A DNA stretch of 64,000 nucleotides, taken from Candidatus Woesearchaeota archaeon. GTDB lineage: Archaea > Nanobdellota > Nanobdellia > Woesearchaeales > JAFGLG01. The DNA lies in contig JAFGLG010000002.1 in assembly GCA_016928155.1 (NCBI GenBank), positions 1-64,000 on the forward strand, written 5' to 3'. The notes beneath the pieces are model-generated. The model was given only the letters and a program-made list of their open reading frames with translations, searched no databases and was not told the DNA's origin. The position numbers and the translations under genes are program-made. Shown here piece after piece: positions 47,986-57,747 of the stretch (positions are counted from its first letter, which is position 1; every line of letters begins with the position of its first letter).

Positions 47986-49185
47986 ATGATTATAGAAATA
48001 ATAATCGCAGTAATCATCGGGATCGGCGCAGGCATATTCACAGGCCTGTCCCCTGGAATCCACATAAATCTCGTCTCTGTACTGCTGCTCAGCCTAAGCC
48101 CGCTGCTGCTGCAATTCACAACACCGCTCATACTTGCATGCTTCATAATATCAATGTCTGTCACACAGACATTCATAGATCCTATACCAGCAACATTCTT
48201 AGGGGCGCCGGAATCAGAGAGTGCACTGGGAGTGCTTCCAGGCCACAGGTACCTGCTGAAAGGCATGGGCTATACTGCAGTCAAGCTGACAGTGATAGGA
48301 AGCATCGGGGCAATGATACTGAGCATAATCATGTTCCCATTCCTCATACCATTTGTGAAGCACATATATCCGATATTGCAGGGATACATGGGATACATAC
48401 TGCTTGGGGTCGTGATATTCATGATCCTCAGGGAGAAGAAAAAGATGTGGGCCATCATAATATTCGGGCTTTCAGGGATTCTCGGGCTCATAGTGATGAA
48501 CTACAGCTTCAAGGACCCCTTATTCCCACTATTCTCAGGATTGTATGGGATAAGCACACTACTGATCTCGCTGAATGAGAATGAGAAGATACCAAAACAG
48601 AAAGATAAACAGGAGCTGAAGCTTGATACATGGCAGACGACAAAAGCGCTTCTCTCAGGCCAGTTCTCTGGATTCATAACAGCAGTCTTCCCGGGATTAG
48701 GGGCAGCGACAGCAGCTGTGATAAGCATGCAGATAACAAGAAAACTCGGGGACCAGGGATTCATGATACTCATCGGGAGCATAAGCACTGTCAATTTCGT
48801 GCTATCGCTTGTGGCATTCTATGCCATAGACAAGGCAAGGAACGGAAGCATAATAGCGGTGCAGAAGCTGATGCCGGAGATAAGCATACCAATAATCATC
48901 GTCTATCTGTGCTGCGGACTGATTGCCGGGAGCATATCTGTATATCTGTGCCTGAAGATAACAAGATGGTTCTCTACAGCAATAACAAAAGTCAACTATA
49001 GGGCTGTGGTGCTAGGAGTCATAGGACTGATAATAATACTTGTCTGTGTGCTGACAAGATGGCAGGGACTGCTGATATTATTTGTGGGAACATGCATCGG
49101 GCTGATACCTGCTATAGTCAAGACGAGCAGGACACATGCAATGGGATCATTGCTATTGCCTGTGATGTGCTATTTCTTACTTTGA
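47986..49185 (+). CDS. TctA-like archaeal membrane permease (DUF112)
   Basis: 399 residues, about ten to twelve helices. The family signatures are GIGAGIFTGLSPGIHINLVS near the N terminus, TFIDPIPATFLGAPESESAL, and a second inverted copy FSGFITAVFPGLGAATAAVI. This is the archaeal branch of the TctA/DUF112 carriers. The small TctB and binding protein TctC genes are absent, so it is probably a stand-alone secondary transporter. Substrate unknown; bacterial members move tricarboxylates. The 3' end overlaps purO by 9 bp. Confidence 0.85.
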   Translation: MIIEIIIAVIIGIGAGIFTGLSPGIHINLVSVLLLSLSPLLLQFTTPLILACFIISMSVTQTFIDPIPATFLGAPESESALGVLPGHRYLLKGMGYTAVKLTVIGSIGAMILSIIMFPFLIPFVKHIYPILQGYMGYILLGVVIFMILREKKKMWAIIIFGLSGILGLIVMNYSFKDPLFPLFSGLYGISTLLISLNENEKIPKQKDKQELKLDTWQTTKALLSGQFSGFITAVFPGLGAATAAVISMQITRKLGDQGFMILIGSISTVNFVLSLVAFYAIDKARNGSIIAVQKLMPEISIPIIIVYLCCGLIAGSISVYLCLKITRWFSTAITKVNYRAVVLGVIGLIIILVCVLTRWQGLLILFVGTCIGLIPAIVKTSRTHAMGSLLLPVMCYFLL

Positions 49186-50010
49186 AGCAACTTTCCCCTC
49201 AAGATCCATCCTGTTGGTTATACTAACGTCAAGCAACATGGATCCTGGATTATAACAGACCACAGCCAAGCCACCCCTTACATCCTTGTCTCCGTCTTTG
49301 GGCGCAAGCTGATGCCAGATCTCGCCTGAGATGCTGGCTGCATCATGAGCACCAACCCTCACATCCAATGGATCACCTTCAAATGGAGGAGTGTCATCCA
49401 TATGGCCTTGATAGGTTGATATGAACTTTCCGTCGCCAGGCATCAAGTCTGCAAATGGGAAATGCCACATCTGGGAAACAGGCTCTCCATTCTCTCCCTT
49501 CTTAATAATATGCATCGCAAAACCATATGGCTGCACAACAGCGCTGATCCTTGCAGTGTTTATGGGGGCATCTGGCTCATAAGATGTCATATCAATCCAT
49601 CCAAACTTAGGATCATGGACATAGAATGGATCCCTGAATGACTCTCTCAGAATATCAGCTGGGTTGGATTCGGAATTGAAACCATGCTTCATCGTCGCAG
49701 TGTACATGCAGTTTGTCTGGAAACCATTGCTGACAAGCAAAGTCCTGCCAACCTGTGCAACTGCCGGATATAATAATAGCGCAGGATTGCCCTGCTCATA
49801 AGCCTTGCTGCTCGTCGGCGCAGTCCTTATGACGCCATGCTCATCCATCGGTGGAAACTCTCTTGCCCTGCTGCCTGGGCTCCTGCCCTCGAAACTATAT
49901 GCAATAAATACCTTATCCGGATCTGATATCAGAGGGTCATCTTGAACCCTGCCCACTGTTATATGCCTGCCCCTATAAGGCCTGTCTGCAACCTGTTGAA
50001 AACCATCCAT
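49177..50010 (-). CDS. purO: IMP cyclohydrolase, PurO-like
   Basis: 277 residues. ADRPYRGRHITVGRVQDD, then VFIAYSFEGRSPGSRAREFP, matches the archaeal-type IMP cyclohydrolase (IMP_cyclohyd). SSKAYEQGNPALLLYPA and NGFQTN follow. It closes the ring of FAICAR to IMP, the last step of purine synthesis. GGAGGT lies before ATG 50010; the longer GTG start at 50025 is less likely. It is the last gene of the operon, complementing the AICARFT protein that lacks its cyclohydrolase domain. Confidence 0.85.
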   Translation of the reverse strand: MDGFQQVADRPYRGRHITVGRVQDDPLISDPDKVFIAYSFEGRSPGSRAREFPPMDEHGVIRTAPTSSKAYEQGNPALLLYPAVAQVGRTLLVSNGFQTNCMYTATMKHGFNSESNPADILRESFRDPFYVHDPKFGWIDMTSYEPDAPINTARISAVVQPYGFAMHIIKKGENGEPVSQMWHFPFADLMPGDGKFISTYQGHMDDTPPFEGDPLDVRVGAHDAASISGEIWHQLAPKDGDKDVRGGLAVVCYNPGSMLLDVSITNRMDLEGKVASK

Positions 50011-50026
50011 TTTAGTTACCTCCACC

Positions 50027-51337
50027 TCATAAATTCAATATCTTATCCATGCTTGACTTATCAATAATCACCTGATGATCCTCAGGCCCGGTGCCGATCA
50101 TGAAAAACCTGTGACCCAGAAACTGCTCAATGAAATCGACATACTTTCTTGCCGGAGGAGTCAAGGTCTTGTGGTCAGCTTCCACAGTCCTGTCCCAAGG
50201 ATCAAATTCCTTATAGATTGGCTTGACCTGGGAGAGAACACCTCTTTTGTTGAATGATATGTCCCATCTGGTATAAACCCTGTTGTCGAGCTCATAAGCC
50301 ACAGCAACTTTTGGCCTGACACCCAGCTCTGAAAAAACCTCAAGCCTGTCAAGGCATGTCCCGGCAACATAATCCCCTTTTATAGCTCGCAGGGTCTTCT
50401 CTGCAGCAATGCAATCAAACCACCCAAGATGCCTCGGCTTTCCAGTGCTCGTGCCATATTCCCCCCATACCTGCCTCACCTTATCCTGCAGGTCATCAGG
50501 CATCTCAGTCATGAATGGCCTGTCACCTATACCGACGCTGCTGACAGTGAACTTATAAACAACAACAATATTCTTCGGCCTGTTAGGAGGATTTGTAGGA
50601 TGTGAAGAGGTAATACCTGGATATTGGCCGACATCAATGTCAATCAAGGCTCCCTGGGCTCCCTCTTCGACAGCAAAAACAAATCTGGGATCAAAGAAAA
50701 CATCATCATCATCAGCCAAGAAACCTTCCAGACCCCTCCTCTGATTATCATAAGAATCCGCAAATTCCCCAAAAGACCTCAATCCCGGCGGCACACCGGC
50801 TGGAAAAGCCTTTTCCTCAAGGATTTTCATCATCAATCCCTTATCGAGAAACTCAATGAACCTCATGCCGGTCCTGAAATACTTATCCCTTGCAACCTGC
50901 TTGATGCCCCTGCCAGTGGAGGTATGCTCCTTGAGATTATAACACCCCTGATCCTCAGCAGTATGATAATCAAGGATGACATGAGCATTTGAAGAGATAC
51001 CTAAATTATCCGGGGTTATCTTGATGCCCCTGCTCCTCAACAATTCAATCTCCTCAAGGAGTGATCTCGGCTCAATATACATCCCCCTGCCAAGAAGTCC
51101 ATAAACCTCGGGTGTGATGATGCTGCTGGTGACATGATGAAGCTGATATTTAACACCATCAATGATAACTGTATGGCCCGCATTGTGGGCACCCTGATAT
51201 CTGACTGCAAGAATCCTGCTGCTTGGAACATCAAGAAGATGATACCTGCCAATTGCGTGATCGGTGACAGTATAGACACACTTGCCCTTGCCCTCATCAC
51301 CATTCTGGCCCCCGATAAATGCCACATCTGACCTCAT
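50027..51337 (-). CDS. purA: Adenylosuccinate synthetase
   Basis: 436 residues. GGQNGDEGKGKCVYTVTDHA (the P-loop-like GDEGKGK), GAHNAGHTVIIDG, EEGAQGALIDIDVGQYPGIT, and GTSTGKPRHLGWFDC. Joins aspartate to IMP with GTP, first step to AMP. The STGRGI loop (HTSTGRGIKQVARDK) that binds IMP is intact. It belongs to the purine operon between guaB and purO, so both AMP and GMP branches are encoded together. Confidence 0.93.
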   Translation of the reverse strand: MRSDVAFIGGQNGDEGKGKCVYTVTDHAIGRYHLLDVPSSRILAVRYQGAHNAGHTVIIDGVKYQLHHVTSSIITPEVYGLLGRGMYIEPRSLLEEIELLRSRGIKITPDNLGISSNAHVILDYHTAEDQGCYNLKEHTSTGRGIKQVARDKYFRTGMRFIEFLDKGLMMKILEEKAFPAGVPPGLRSFGEFADSYDNQRRGLEGFLADDDDVFFDPRFVFAVEEGAQGALIDIDVGQYPGITSSHPTNPPNRPKNIVVVYKFTVSSVGIGDRPFMTEMPDDLQDKVRQVWGEYGTSTGKPRHLGWFDCIAAEKTLRAIKGDYVAGTCLDRLEVFSELGVRPKVAVAYELDNRVYTRWDISFNKRGVLSQVKPIYKEFDPWDRTVEADHKTLTPPARKYVDFIEQFLGHRFFMIGTGPEDHQVIIDKSSMDKILNL

Positions 51338-51374
51338 AAAAATCCCCCCATGAATTCTTCAATCTTCATTCTTA

Positions 51375-52946
51375 TCAGCTCGAACCAGGTTTATGATAAT
51401 TCGGCGGGTCATTGACCACCTTGACATCATGCACATGAGACTCCAGATGACCAGCGCCGGTCATCTTCCTGAAAGTGACCTGATCCCTCAACTGCTCAAG
51501 ATTCGCTGCGCCAGCCATGCCCATGCCACTGCGCAATCCTCCGACCAATTGGACAATGGTATTTGCGATAGGACCTGTATAAGGAACAAGGGCCTCAACT
51601 CCCTCTGGGACCAGTTTCTCATCTGCCACTTCACCTTGCTGGTATCTGGCTCGTGCCTGCCTGCTCTCTCTCATCGCAGCAAGGCTCCCCATGCCCCTGT
51701 AATCCTTCATCTGCCGGCTGCCAGAAAGGACAATCTCACCAGGCGCCTCTTCAGAGCCTGCAAGCATCATGCCTACCATGACAGAATGGGCTCCTGCAAT
51801 GATGGCCTTGGCAATATCACCAGAATACTTGATGCCGCCATCTGCAATAACAGGGATGCCTTTGGCCCTGGCGACTTCATACACTTCATAGATTGCTGTG
51901 ACCTGGGGGATGCCGCCGCCGGTTATTTTCCTTGTAGTGCAGATGGAACCAGGGCCTTGGCCGACCTTGATGCCGTCCGGGTCATACTTCACAAGCTCTG
52001 CAGCCTGGACAGCAGATGAGATATTGCCGACGACAACATCAAGATCCGGGTATTTGGCCTTTATCTCCCTCAATGTCCTGACGGCATTTGTGGTGCTGGC
52101 ATGAGCAGTATCAATGACAATAACATCAGGGTGTGCCTTCAGGATTACCTCAAGCCTATCCAAGGCATCAAGACCATCACCTATAGCAGCACCGACCCTC
52201 AGCTGGCCATTCTCGTCGACATTGTAAGCCTTATAGGATTCGGTCATGGTCCTCTTGACGTCGCTCAGCAAGTACATGGCAACAATCTTGCCCCCATCTA
52301 CAACAGGAATCACCTTCTTGCCCTCATCAACCATCATCCGATAAGCCTTATCAGGGGTTGTGGTCCTGTCAGCGGTTATCAAACCAGTGGTCATTATATC
52401 ACATGCCTTCTGAGAAGGGTCATCACAGAGATCAAAATCATTGCCTGTAAGGAGACCGACAAGGTTCCCTGCTTCATTGACGACAGGAAAGCTCCTGAAA
52501 GACCAGCCCCTCTCATCTGCCCTGTCCAGAATCTCCTCTATGGTATCTGACTCCTTGACAGTTATAGGCCCTTCAATCGGACAATTCAAATGATACTTGA
52601 CCCGTCTTATCTCTTCTTTCTGCTCCTCAGGAGACATGCTCTTATCAATTATGCCAAGACCACCTTCCTTGGCCATCGCAATCCCCATCTTATACCTAGT
52701 AACCCTATCCATCGCAGCACTAACAATCGGAATCTTCAATGGGACATTCCTTGAGAATCTAGAAGATACATCAACATCCTTCGGATAGACGTTCGTGAAT
52801 CTTGGGACAAAAGTGACGTCGTCATAGCTCAAAGCCTCCTGCATGAGCTGGGATGCCAGGAAGAACTCATCCACAGCACGGTTTATCCTAATATCAAATT
52901 CAAGACGATTCAATACATCCGACAGTTTAATATCACCAATATTCAT
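51375..52946 (-). CDS. guaB: IMP dehydrogenase
   Basis: 523 residues. The TIM barrel is interrupted by a CBS pair (about 115-235). The catalytic loop [20 protein letters not shown] holds the active Cys near 335, [20 protein letters not shown] is the phosphate-binding segment, and [10 protein letters not shown] the flap. It oxidises IMP to XMP with NAD+. The N terminus is about 25 residues longer than usual. Separated by 37 bp from purA and 9 bp from purH. CBS domains imply nucleotide control. Confidence 0.95.
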   Translation of the reverse strand: MNIGDIKLSDVLNRLEFDIRINRAVDEFFLASQLMQEALSYDDVTFVPRFTNVYPKDVDVSSRFSRNVPLKIPIVSAAMDRVTRYKMGIAMAKEGGLGIIDKSMSPEEQKEEIRRVKYHLNCPIEGPITVKESDTIEEILDRADERGWSFRSFPVVNEAGNLVGLLTGNDFDLCDDPSQKACDIMTTGLITADRTTTPDKAYRMMVDEGKKVIPVVDGGKIVAMYLLSDVKRTMTESYKAYNVDENGQLRVGAAIGDGLDALDRLEVILKAHPDVIVIDTAHASTTNAVRTLREIKAKYPDLDVVVGNISSAVQAAELVKYDPDGIKVGQGPGSICTTRKITGGGIPQVTAIYEVYEVARAKGIPVIADGGIKYSGDIAKAIIAGAHSVMVGMMLAGSEEAPGEIVLSGSRQMKDYRGMGSLAAMRESRQARARYQQGEVADEKLVPEGVEALVPYTGPIANTIVQLVGGLRSGMGMAGAANLEQLRDQVTFRKMTGAGHLESHVHDVKVVNDPPNYHKPGSS

Positions 52947-52955
52947 ATTATCACC

Positions 52956-54251
52956 CTAGTGCTTGAAACTTCGCTGGCCAGTGAATACCATCGTAGCATT
53001 CTTCTCATTGCAGGCCTCGATGACCTGCCAATCATTCACGCTGCCTCCTGGCTGGATGACTGCAGTGACTCCCTCTTCAAGTCCTACATCGATGCCATCC
53101 CTAAAAGGGAAGAATGCATCGCTCACCATTATCGCTCCAACAAGACCTCCATGGACATCTTGGACTGTCCACTTTATCTCTTTCAGAGTCTTGAGATCCT
53201 TCGGGGAGGCATATCTGGTCTTCACCCGATATAGCAACTCATTATAGGACAAACCAAGAGCTTCGTATACCATTATATCTGTCAGTTTAGAATAAGCTTT
53301 ATCCCTGGCAATCTCAGCTGCTCCAACCCTATCCTGCTCACCAGTGCCTATGCCTACTGTAACTCCATCCTTGACATAGATGACAGAATTCGATGAGACC
53401 CCTGACTCCACAAGCCACCCAAACAACATGTCCCTGAACTCGTTCTCAGTGGGCTCTCTTTGAACCTTAAACAACTCCCCTTTCCTTTGATGATATCCTA
53501 AAGGAAGTGCTTTAATATCCTCAAGAGTTCTTGCCTGCGGGACGTAAGATGTCTGTACAATCAAGCCACCATCTATGAGGCTCTTGAAATCAAGCACTGG
53601 GACCCCTACCCAATCCTTAAGTGCACTCATGTTACTGATACGCATGACCCTCAAATTCTTCTTCGTGCCCAATACACTCATGACACCACCCTCATACTCA
53701 GGAGCGACAACAACCTCAGCATACCGTGATGCGATGGCCTCTGCAGTCGCCATATCGACAGGAAGATTCAAAGCAATGGCACCACCAAAAGCAGCCAGAC
53801 GGTCTGCACAATCTGCCTTGACATAAGCATCTACAAGGCTTGTTCCGATAGCAACACCGCAAGGATTATTATGCTTCATAATTGCAACAACAGGCTCACC
53901 TGAGAAATATCTGAGTATATTCATCGCATTATCTGCATCTGTGATATTGATCTTACCAGGATGCTTGCCAGACTGAAGGAGCTCAGCATCAGAAGCAAGC
54001 CAGCGACCAGGCTGGATCGTCTCCACATCACCAATTATCAGGTTACCATTGAGTAGCCTATACATTGCAGCCTGCTGACCAGGATTCTCACCATAACGCA
54101 AGCCGCTCTCGACCAATGTGCCGTCGCTGTCAGGCACTTTCCAAGTGGCCTTCTCAAATCTCAACACCTTATCCCCCAGAGTGATGGTCATCGAATCCGG
54201 GAAATGTTCCTCCATCCTTGTCGTATAATCCTTCTGCAATCTTCTATCCAT
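52956..54251 (-). CDS. purH: AICAR formyltransferase domain protein (PurH C-terminal part)
   Basis: 431 residues. LRYGENPGQQAAMYR opens the transformylase, and VVAIMKHNNPCGVAIG (Lys-His-Asn) is the catalytic core. SDAFFPFRDGIDVGLEEGV and FTGQRSFKH end it. The MGS-like IMP cyclohydrolase domain of bacterial PurH is absent; its job is probably done by PurO in the same operon. Uses formyl-tetrahydrofolate, so folate-dependent chemistry is implied, unlike the ATP/formate PurP of many archaea. Confidence 0.92.
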   Translation of the reverse strand: MDRRLQKDYTTRMEEHFPDSMTITLGDKVLRFEKATWKVPDSDGTLVESGLRYGENPGQQAAMYRLLNGNLIIGDVETIQPGRWLASDAELLQSGKHPGKINITDADNAMNILRYFSGEPVVAIMKHNNPCGVAIGTSLVDAYVKADCADRLAAFGGAIALNLPVDMATAEAIASRYAEVVVAPEYEGGVMSVLGTKKNLRVMRISNMSALKDWVGVPVLDFKSLIDGGLIVQTSYVPQARTLEDIKALPLGYHQRKGELFKVQREPTENEFRDMLFGWLVESGVSSNSVIYVKDGVTVGIGTGEQDRVGAAEIARDKAYSKLTDIMVYEALGLSYNELLYRVKTRYASPKDLKTLKEIKWTVQDVHGGLVGAIMVSDAFFPFRDGIDVGLEEGVTAVIQPGGSVNDWQVIEACNEKNATMVFTGQRSFKH

Positions 54252-54263
54252 AGCAAATCACCT

Positions 54264-55718
54264 TCATGCCGCTTTTGTTCCTGAAAAATAAACAGGCTCA
54301 CCATTGTGGGCCCTGAATAATACCCCTGTCTTGCCATCCTCTGTAGATTTCAAAATACTGACAACCTTTGCATCAAGACCCTTTGATCTTATGAGTGCTA
54401 ATGCACTAGCTGGCTTATCGGATGCTATGAAAGCCTCATTCCCCATGGGGAACATACCATAGACAGCTTGGACTGGTGTATCACCACATAATGCAACCTC
54501 CCTTGGATCAGGTTCATAGATGCGACTGAGCTCTGCATATAAACCATGCTTGGCGAGAGGCTTAGCAAGCTTCGAATCAAAAGCGCCGCCGCTCATATGA
54601 GTGACCCATGAAGCAAGACCTCCGTCGATGAGCTGCTTGAATACTGGATAGAAGACAGTGGATGGCTCTGCAAGGAACCCCAGATATTTCTTGCCTTCAT
54701 CAGATAGATGATACCTAGGACCAAGCATCTCAACCATAGCTTTTCTCTTTGCACTGATGCCGTTAGACCGCGGTGTAGGATTGCCTCTGATAGCAATCAA
54801 GTAATCACCTGCTTTCGGATGCAATGAATTCCTCAATCTCTCCTCGTCGATCAAGCTGATCGCTGTTCCGCTGAGATTGAAAGCAGGAGCTTTCCTAGTA
54901 TAACCCATCCATCTGCTATCAGCCCTATGCGGAACAACATAATAAGGGAAGCCCATGGTCCGCGTGACATAACATGCCTCTTCTTCAAATGCTCTTGTCG
55001 GGATAGAACCCCTATGCTCAAGCATATCAAACACTGCAATCACTTCTGCACCTACCTTGCTCGCATCATCGACCTTCATGGCAAGGGAATCATACAAAGC
55101 ACCAGGGAACCTGCGCAACCGCTCATAGAACTCAGGCTTTGTGCCGATACCATCACAGTTGAGATAAATCGCTCTCCCTTTGGGATCAAAATCAAAATAT
55201 TGTATCCCCAACAAGGATAATCTCTCATTAACAAGTTCCTTCATGCGCTCTTCATACATGCACAACAAAGTACCACAGACATTTGCCTGGACATTCGGAT
55301 TGACACGAGCTCCAAGGATCGCATTCTCTCCATTTATTATGCCAAACCTATGATAATCAGCCCTCTCAGCCATAACTTTCCCGACCAAATCTATCAGACC
55401 GATATCACCAGAATTCGAGTCAACAACATCAGCAAGCACCAGAGGCTTTGCGCCTGCCTCTGCAGCAATCCAAGCAAGATAATCAACCATGGATGCAGTG
55501 TGCCAATCAGGTCTCTTGTAGTCCAGCCCTGGGACAGAGAAGGCAAGAGCACGATGTCCTTCAGGAATCCTAACAACCTTCAAACCACCCATCTCAGAGT
55601 CGAGAACCTCAACAAAGTCTTCCACATTCCTCAGCGTAGGAACACAAATAGCGTTCAGAAGAGCAGCACCCTCCTGATCCTGTGCAACAACCTTATCTAG
55701 GTATGGGCTTAAGTCCAT
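54264..55718 (-). CDS. purM: Phosphoribosylformylglycinamidine cyclo-ligase (PurM), long form
   Basis: 484 residues, longer than usual PurM (about 345). AIR-synthase features: NCDGIGTKPEFYERL (DG-GTK loop), HRGSIPTRAFEE, LSGTAISLI, TPRSNGISAKRKAMVEMLG, and THMSGGAFDSKLAKPL in the C-terminal domain. It closes FGAM to AIR. The extra N-terminal 110 residues contain the PurM-type strand LADVVDSNSGDIGLIDLVG. Divergent length could reflect a fusion with a degenerate N-terminal half. Separated from purH by 12 bp. Confidence 0.8.
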   Translation of the reverse strand: MDLSPYLDKVVAQDQEGAALLNAICVPTLRNVEDFVEVLDSEMGGLKVVRIPEGHRALAFSVPGLDYKRPDWHTASMVDYLAWIAAEAGAKPLVLADVVDSNSGDIGLIDLVGKVMAERADYHRFGIINGENAILGARVNPNVQANVCGTLLCMYEERMKELVNERLSLLGIQYFDFDPKGRAIYLNCDGIGTKPEFYERLRRFPGALYDSLAMKVDDASKVGAEVIAVFDMLEHRGSIPTRAFEEEACYVTRTMGFPYYVVPHRADSRWMGYTRKAPAFNLSGTAISLIDEERLRNSLHPKAGDYLIAIRGNPTPRSNGISAKRKAMVEMLGPRYHLSDEGKKYLGFLAEPSTVFYPVFKQLIDGGLASWVTHMSGGAFDSKLAKPLAKHGLYAELSRIYEPDPREVALCGDTPVQAVYGMFPMGNEAFIASDKPASALALIRSKGLDAKVVSILKSTEDGKTGVLFRAHNGEPVYFSGTKAA

Positions 55719-55727
55719 ATCAACACC

Positions 55728-57155
55728 TCATAAAATATCTTTCGGCTGGTACGCGGCCTGAGTCGGATACCTCTCGAAAAAAGGAACTGCAAAATCATGA
55801 ACCATTCCGATCTGCTGCAGAGCCAACCCGACAAAATGCTCCCTGTCCTGAAGAAGGTTCTCCAAGACAGACTTTGATATTCCAGCCCCTGCAAAAATTG
55901 GATCAACAGCAAGATCACTTGAGAGATCAGGAGGAGTTCCAGACTTCCTCATGCCAAGAGCTGCTGCAATAGAATGCTTCTTGATGACCTCATGAGCAGT
56001 CTCCCTATCGATACCATATGTCTGCGCGAGATTCAATATCTCAGTCGTGGCCAAGAACGGAAGATAACGATCAGCCTCAGCCGAGATAATCGCAGGATAA
56101 GCACCCATCTCCTTGAAGACTGTCAAAGCAGCCTCGCAAAGACCGTCAGAAGCATAGAAGGCATCAGGTAGTATTACCCTTCTCACAACAGAACAGGAAA
56201 CATCACCCTCTGCAAGCTGAGCACCTGAAAGCCTCGAACCTCCGTCAGCATACATCTTGAGAAGCTCGGCAAAACCCCAGACCCTCTCAGAGGTCCTTGT
56301 GTTCATCTTGTGAGGCATAGCACTTGAACCCACCTGACCTTCCTTGAAACCCTCAGTGACCAATTCACTGCTTGCCATGAGCCTCATGTTATTTGCGAAG
56401 TTCTCGACAGAAGAAGCGACCTGGGAAAGATGAGCAAGGAGGGAATAGTCAAGAGAACGAGGATATACCTGACCTGTAGAATGTAATACCCTGGAGAAAC
56501 CAAGACTCTCAGCAACCATTGCTTCCATCTGGTCAACCTTATCGCTGCTGCCTAACAGGGTCAATAGATCAAACTGGGTTCCTACCGGACCTTTGATGCC
56601 ACGCATCGGATAATCCCTGATGAAATCCTCAAAAGGAGCAAGGTGCTCAAGAAGCTCCTCTTCCCACATCGAGAATCGTCTTCCCAAAAGAGTGAGCTGA
56701 GCAGGCTGGAGATGAGTCCTTGCTGTAAGGCAAATGTTAGCATACGCGTCAGCCTTCTTGTCCATGGCAGCAAGAATCGCAACATATTTTCCGAAGACCA
56801 GCTTAGCAGCATCCATGATCTGCCATTGCTCAACATTATCAGTCAAATCCCTGCTTGTGAGCGGCCTATGGATGTAACCATTTACACCTGCAGCACCTGA
56901 AAAACCCTGGATTTTCGCCTTGATATCATGCCTAAGCTCTGCCTCCATTTCCCTAATAGCATCACGGTTATCAACATCAATCGCTGATTCGTATGCTTCG
57001 ATTATCGGAGAAGGTATATCAACGCCCATCTGCTTCTCAGCCTTGAGAATCTCAACCCAGAACCTCCTTTCCCTCCTTGTCTTCTCCAAATCTGACCAAA
57101 TAGAATTCATCTCATCTGTAGCATAACGATCTGACAAAACATTTAGATTAGCCAT
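55728..57155 (-). CDS. purB: Adenylosuccinate lyase
   Basis: 475 residues, fumarase/aspartase superfamily. TSRDLTDNVEQWQI, ARTHLQPAQLTLLGRRFSMW (general acid His) and the signature GSSAMPHKMNTRTSERVWGF near 283. Acts twice: SAICAR to AICAR, and adenylosuccinate to AMP. First gene of the operon. ATG 57155 is preferred over TTG 57158. CTTTTTATAG at about 57189-57198 is a probable TATA box for all six genes. Confidence 0.94.
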   Translation of the reverse strand: MANLNVLSDRYATDEMNSIWSDLEKTRRERRFWVEILKAEKQMGVDIPSPIIEAYESAIDVDNRDAIREMEAELRHDIKAKIQGFSGAAGVNGYIHRPLTSRDLTDNVEQWQIMDAAKLVFGKYVAILAAMDKKADAYANICLTARTHLQPAQLTLLGRRFSMWEEELLEHLAPFEDFIRDYPMRGIKGPVGTQFDLLTLLGSSDKVDQMEAMVAESLGFSRVLHSTGQVYPRSLDYSLLAHLSQVASSVENFANNMRLMASSELVTEGFKEGQVGSSAMPHKMNTRTSERVWGFAELLKMYADGGSRLSGAQLAEGDVSCSVVRRVILPDAFYASDGLCEAALTVFKEMGAYPAIISAEADRYLPFLATTEILNLAQTYGIDRETAHEVIKKHSIAAALGMRKSGTPPDLSSDLAVDPIFAGAGISKSVLENLLQDREHFVGLALQQIGMVHDFAVPFFERYPTQAAYQPKDIL

Positions 57156-57188
57156 CAAACCACCCAGCTACAGAAATCGATAGTTACT

Positions 57189-57198
57189 ATAAAAAGAT
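57189..57198 (-). promoter_or_regulatory. TATA box of the purine operon
   Basis: CTTTTTATAG on the minus strand, about 40 nt before the purB start. GGGTGG follows as a weak ribosome binding site. Confidence 0.4.
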
Positions 57199-57262
57199 GG
57201 ATAGTCCCATATCAGTAAAAAAGAGAAAGGTTTAAATAGTATGCTGACTACCTGACTTGGTT

Positions 57263-57328
57263 ATGCAAATGACCAGAATATTAAACATTATTATTGTCGT
57301 CGTCATCTTGCTAGTCCTTATCATATAA
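57263..57328 (+). CDS. 21-residue hydrophobic peptide
   Basis: MQMTRILNIIIVVVILLVLI plus one residue: a single membrane helix with a short basic start. TTTAAATA at 57233-57240 is at leaderless distance. Such tiny hydrophobic genes are easily missed; real expression is unproven. A strong hairpin directly follows. Confidence 0.35.
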   Translation: MQMTRILNIIIVVVILLVLII

Positions 57329-57332
57329 AACC

Positions 57333-57448
57333 GGGCTTTTCCGCCGTGATTCTGGAAAGGCCCCACACGAAAGACTTGATAAAAATATATCCTGTTGAAA
57401 TGACGGGGTAAAGGCATACTCCCAAGAACCCTGCTCCACGGGTTTCTT
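57333..57448 (+). ncRNA. Two hairpins between tiny ORF and next gene, possible structured RNA
   Basis: GGGCTTTTCC (57333-57342) pairs with GGAAAGGCCC (57354-57363), 10 bp with one wobble. AAGAACCC (57424-57431) pairs with GGGTTTCTT (57440-57448), one bulge. No frame covers the stretch. It may be a leader of the gene at 57510 or a separate RNA. Confidence 0.35.
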
Positions 57449-57509
57449 AGCCAGTAGCCTGATCAGACATAGATGGAGCCATGCAAAACAAAACAACAAA
57501 GGTGAGAAA

Positions 57510-57728
57510 ATGTTAGGACCAACAGACCAACAATTATTCGAACAGGAGCTAGGAGCAGACTTTTATGGATGCAGGCCAGCAGGGCCCAAAATGATAAAAG
57601 CCCAGCCTGGAACAGGGCCAACACTGGACGATAAAGTGCAGAATCCGGAACCCAAGCCTCTCCAGACAAACCAGATGACCTGCGTCAGCATGAATTATTT
57701 CGGAGTCGGTGCGCACAGGGGGTACTGA
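57510..57728 (+). CDS. Small Pro/Gln-rich protein, unknown
   Basis: 72 residues with no membrane span: MLGPTDQQLFEQELGADFYG, then a flexible Pro/Lys region and a Cys/Met/aromatic end (MTCVSMNYFGVGAHRGY). AAAGGTGAGAAA is a full ribosome binding site for ATG 57510. No family recognised. Confidence 0.5.
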   Translation: MLGPTDQQLFEQELGADFYGCRPAGPKMIKAQPGTGPTLDDKVQNPEPKPLQTNQMTCVSMNYFGVGAHRGY

Positions 57729-57747
57729 CCAATAGGAATAAAAAAAA

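Noticed and set aside
51393-52019. 208-codon plus-strand frame inside guaB
   Set aside because: It is antisense to conserved guaB sequence and its translation shows no family features.
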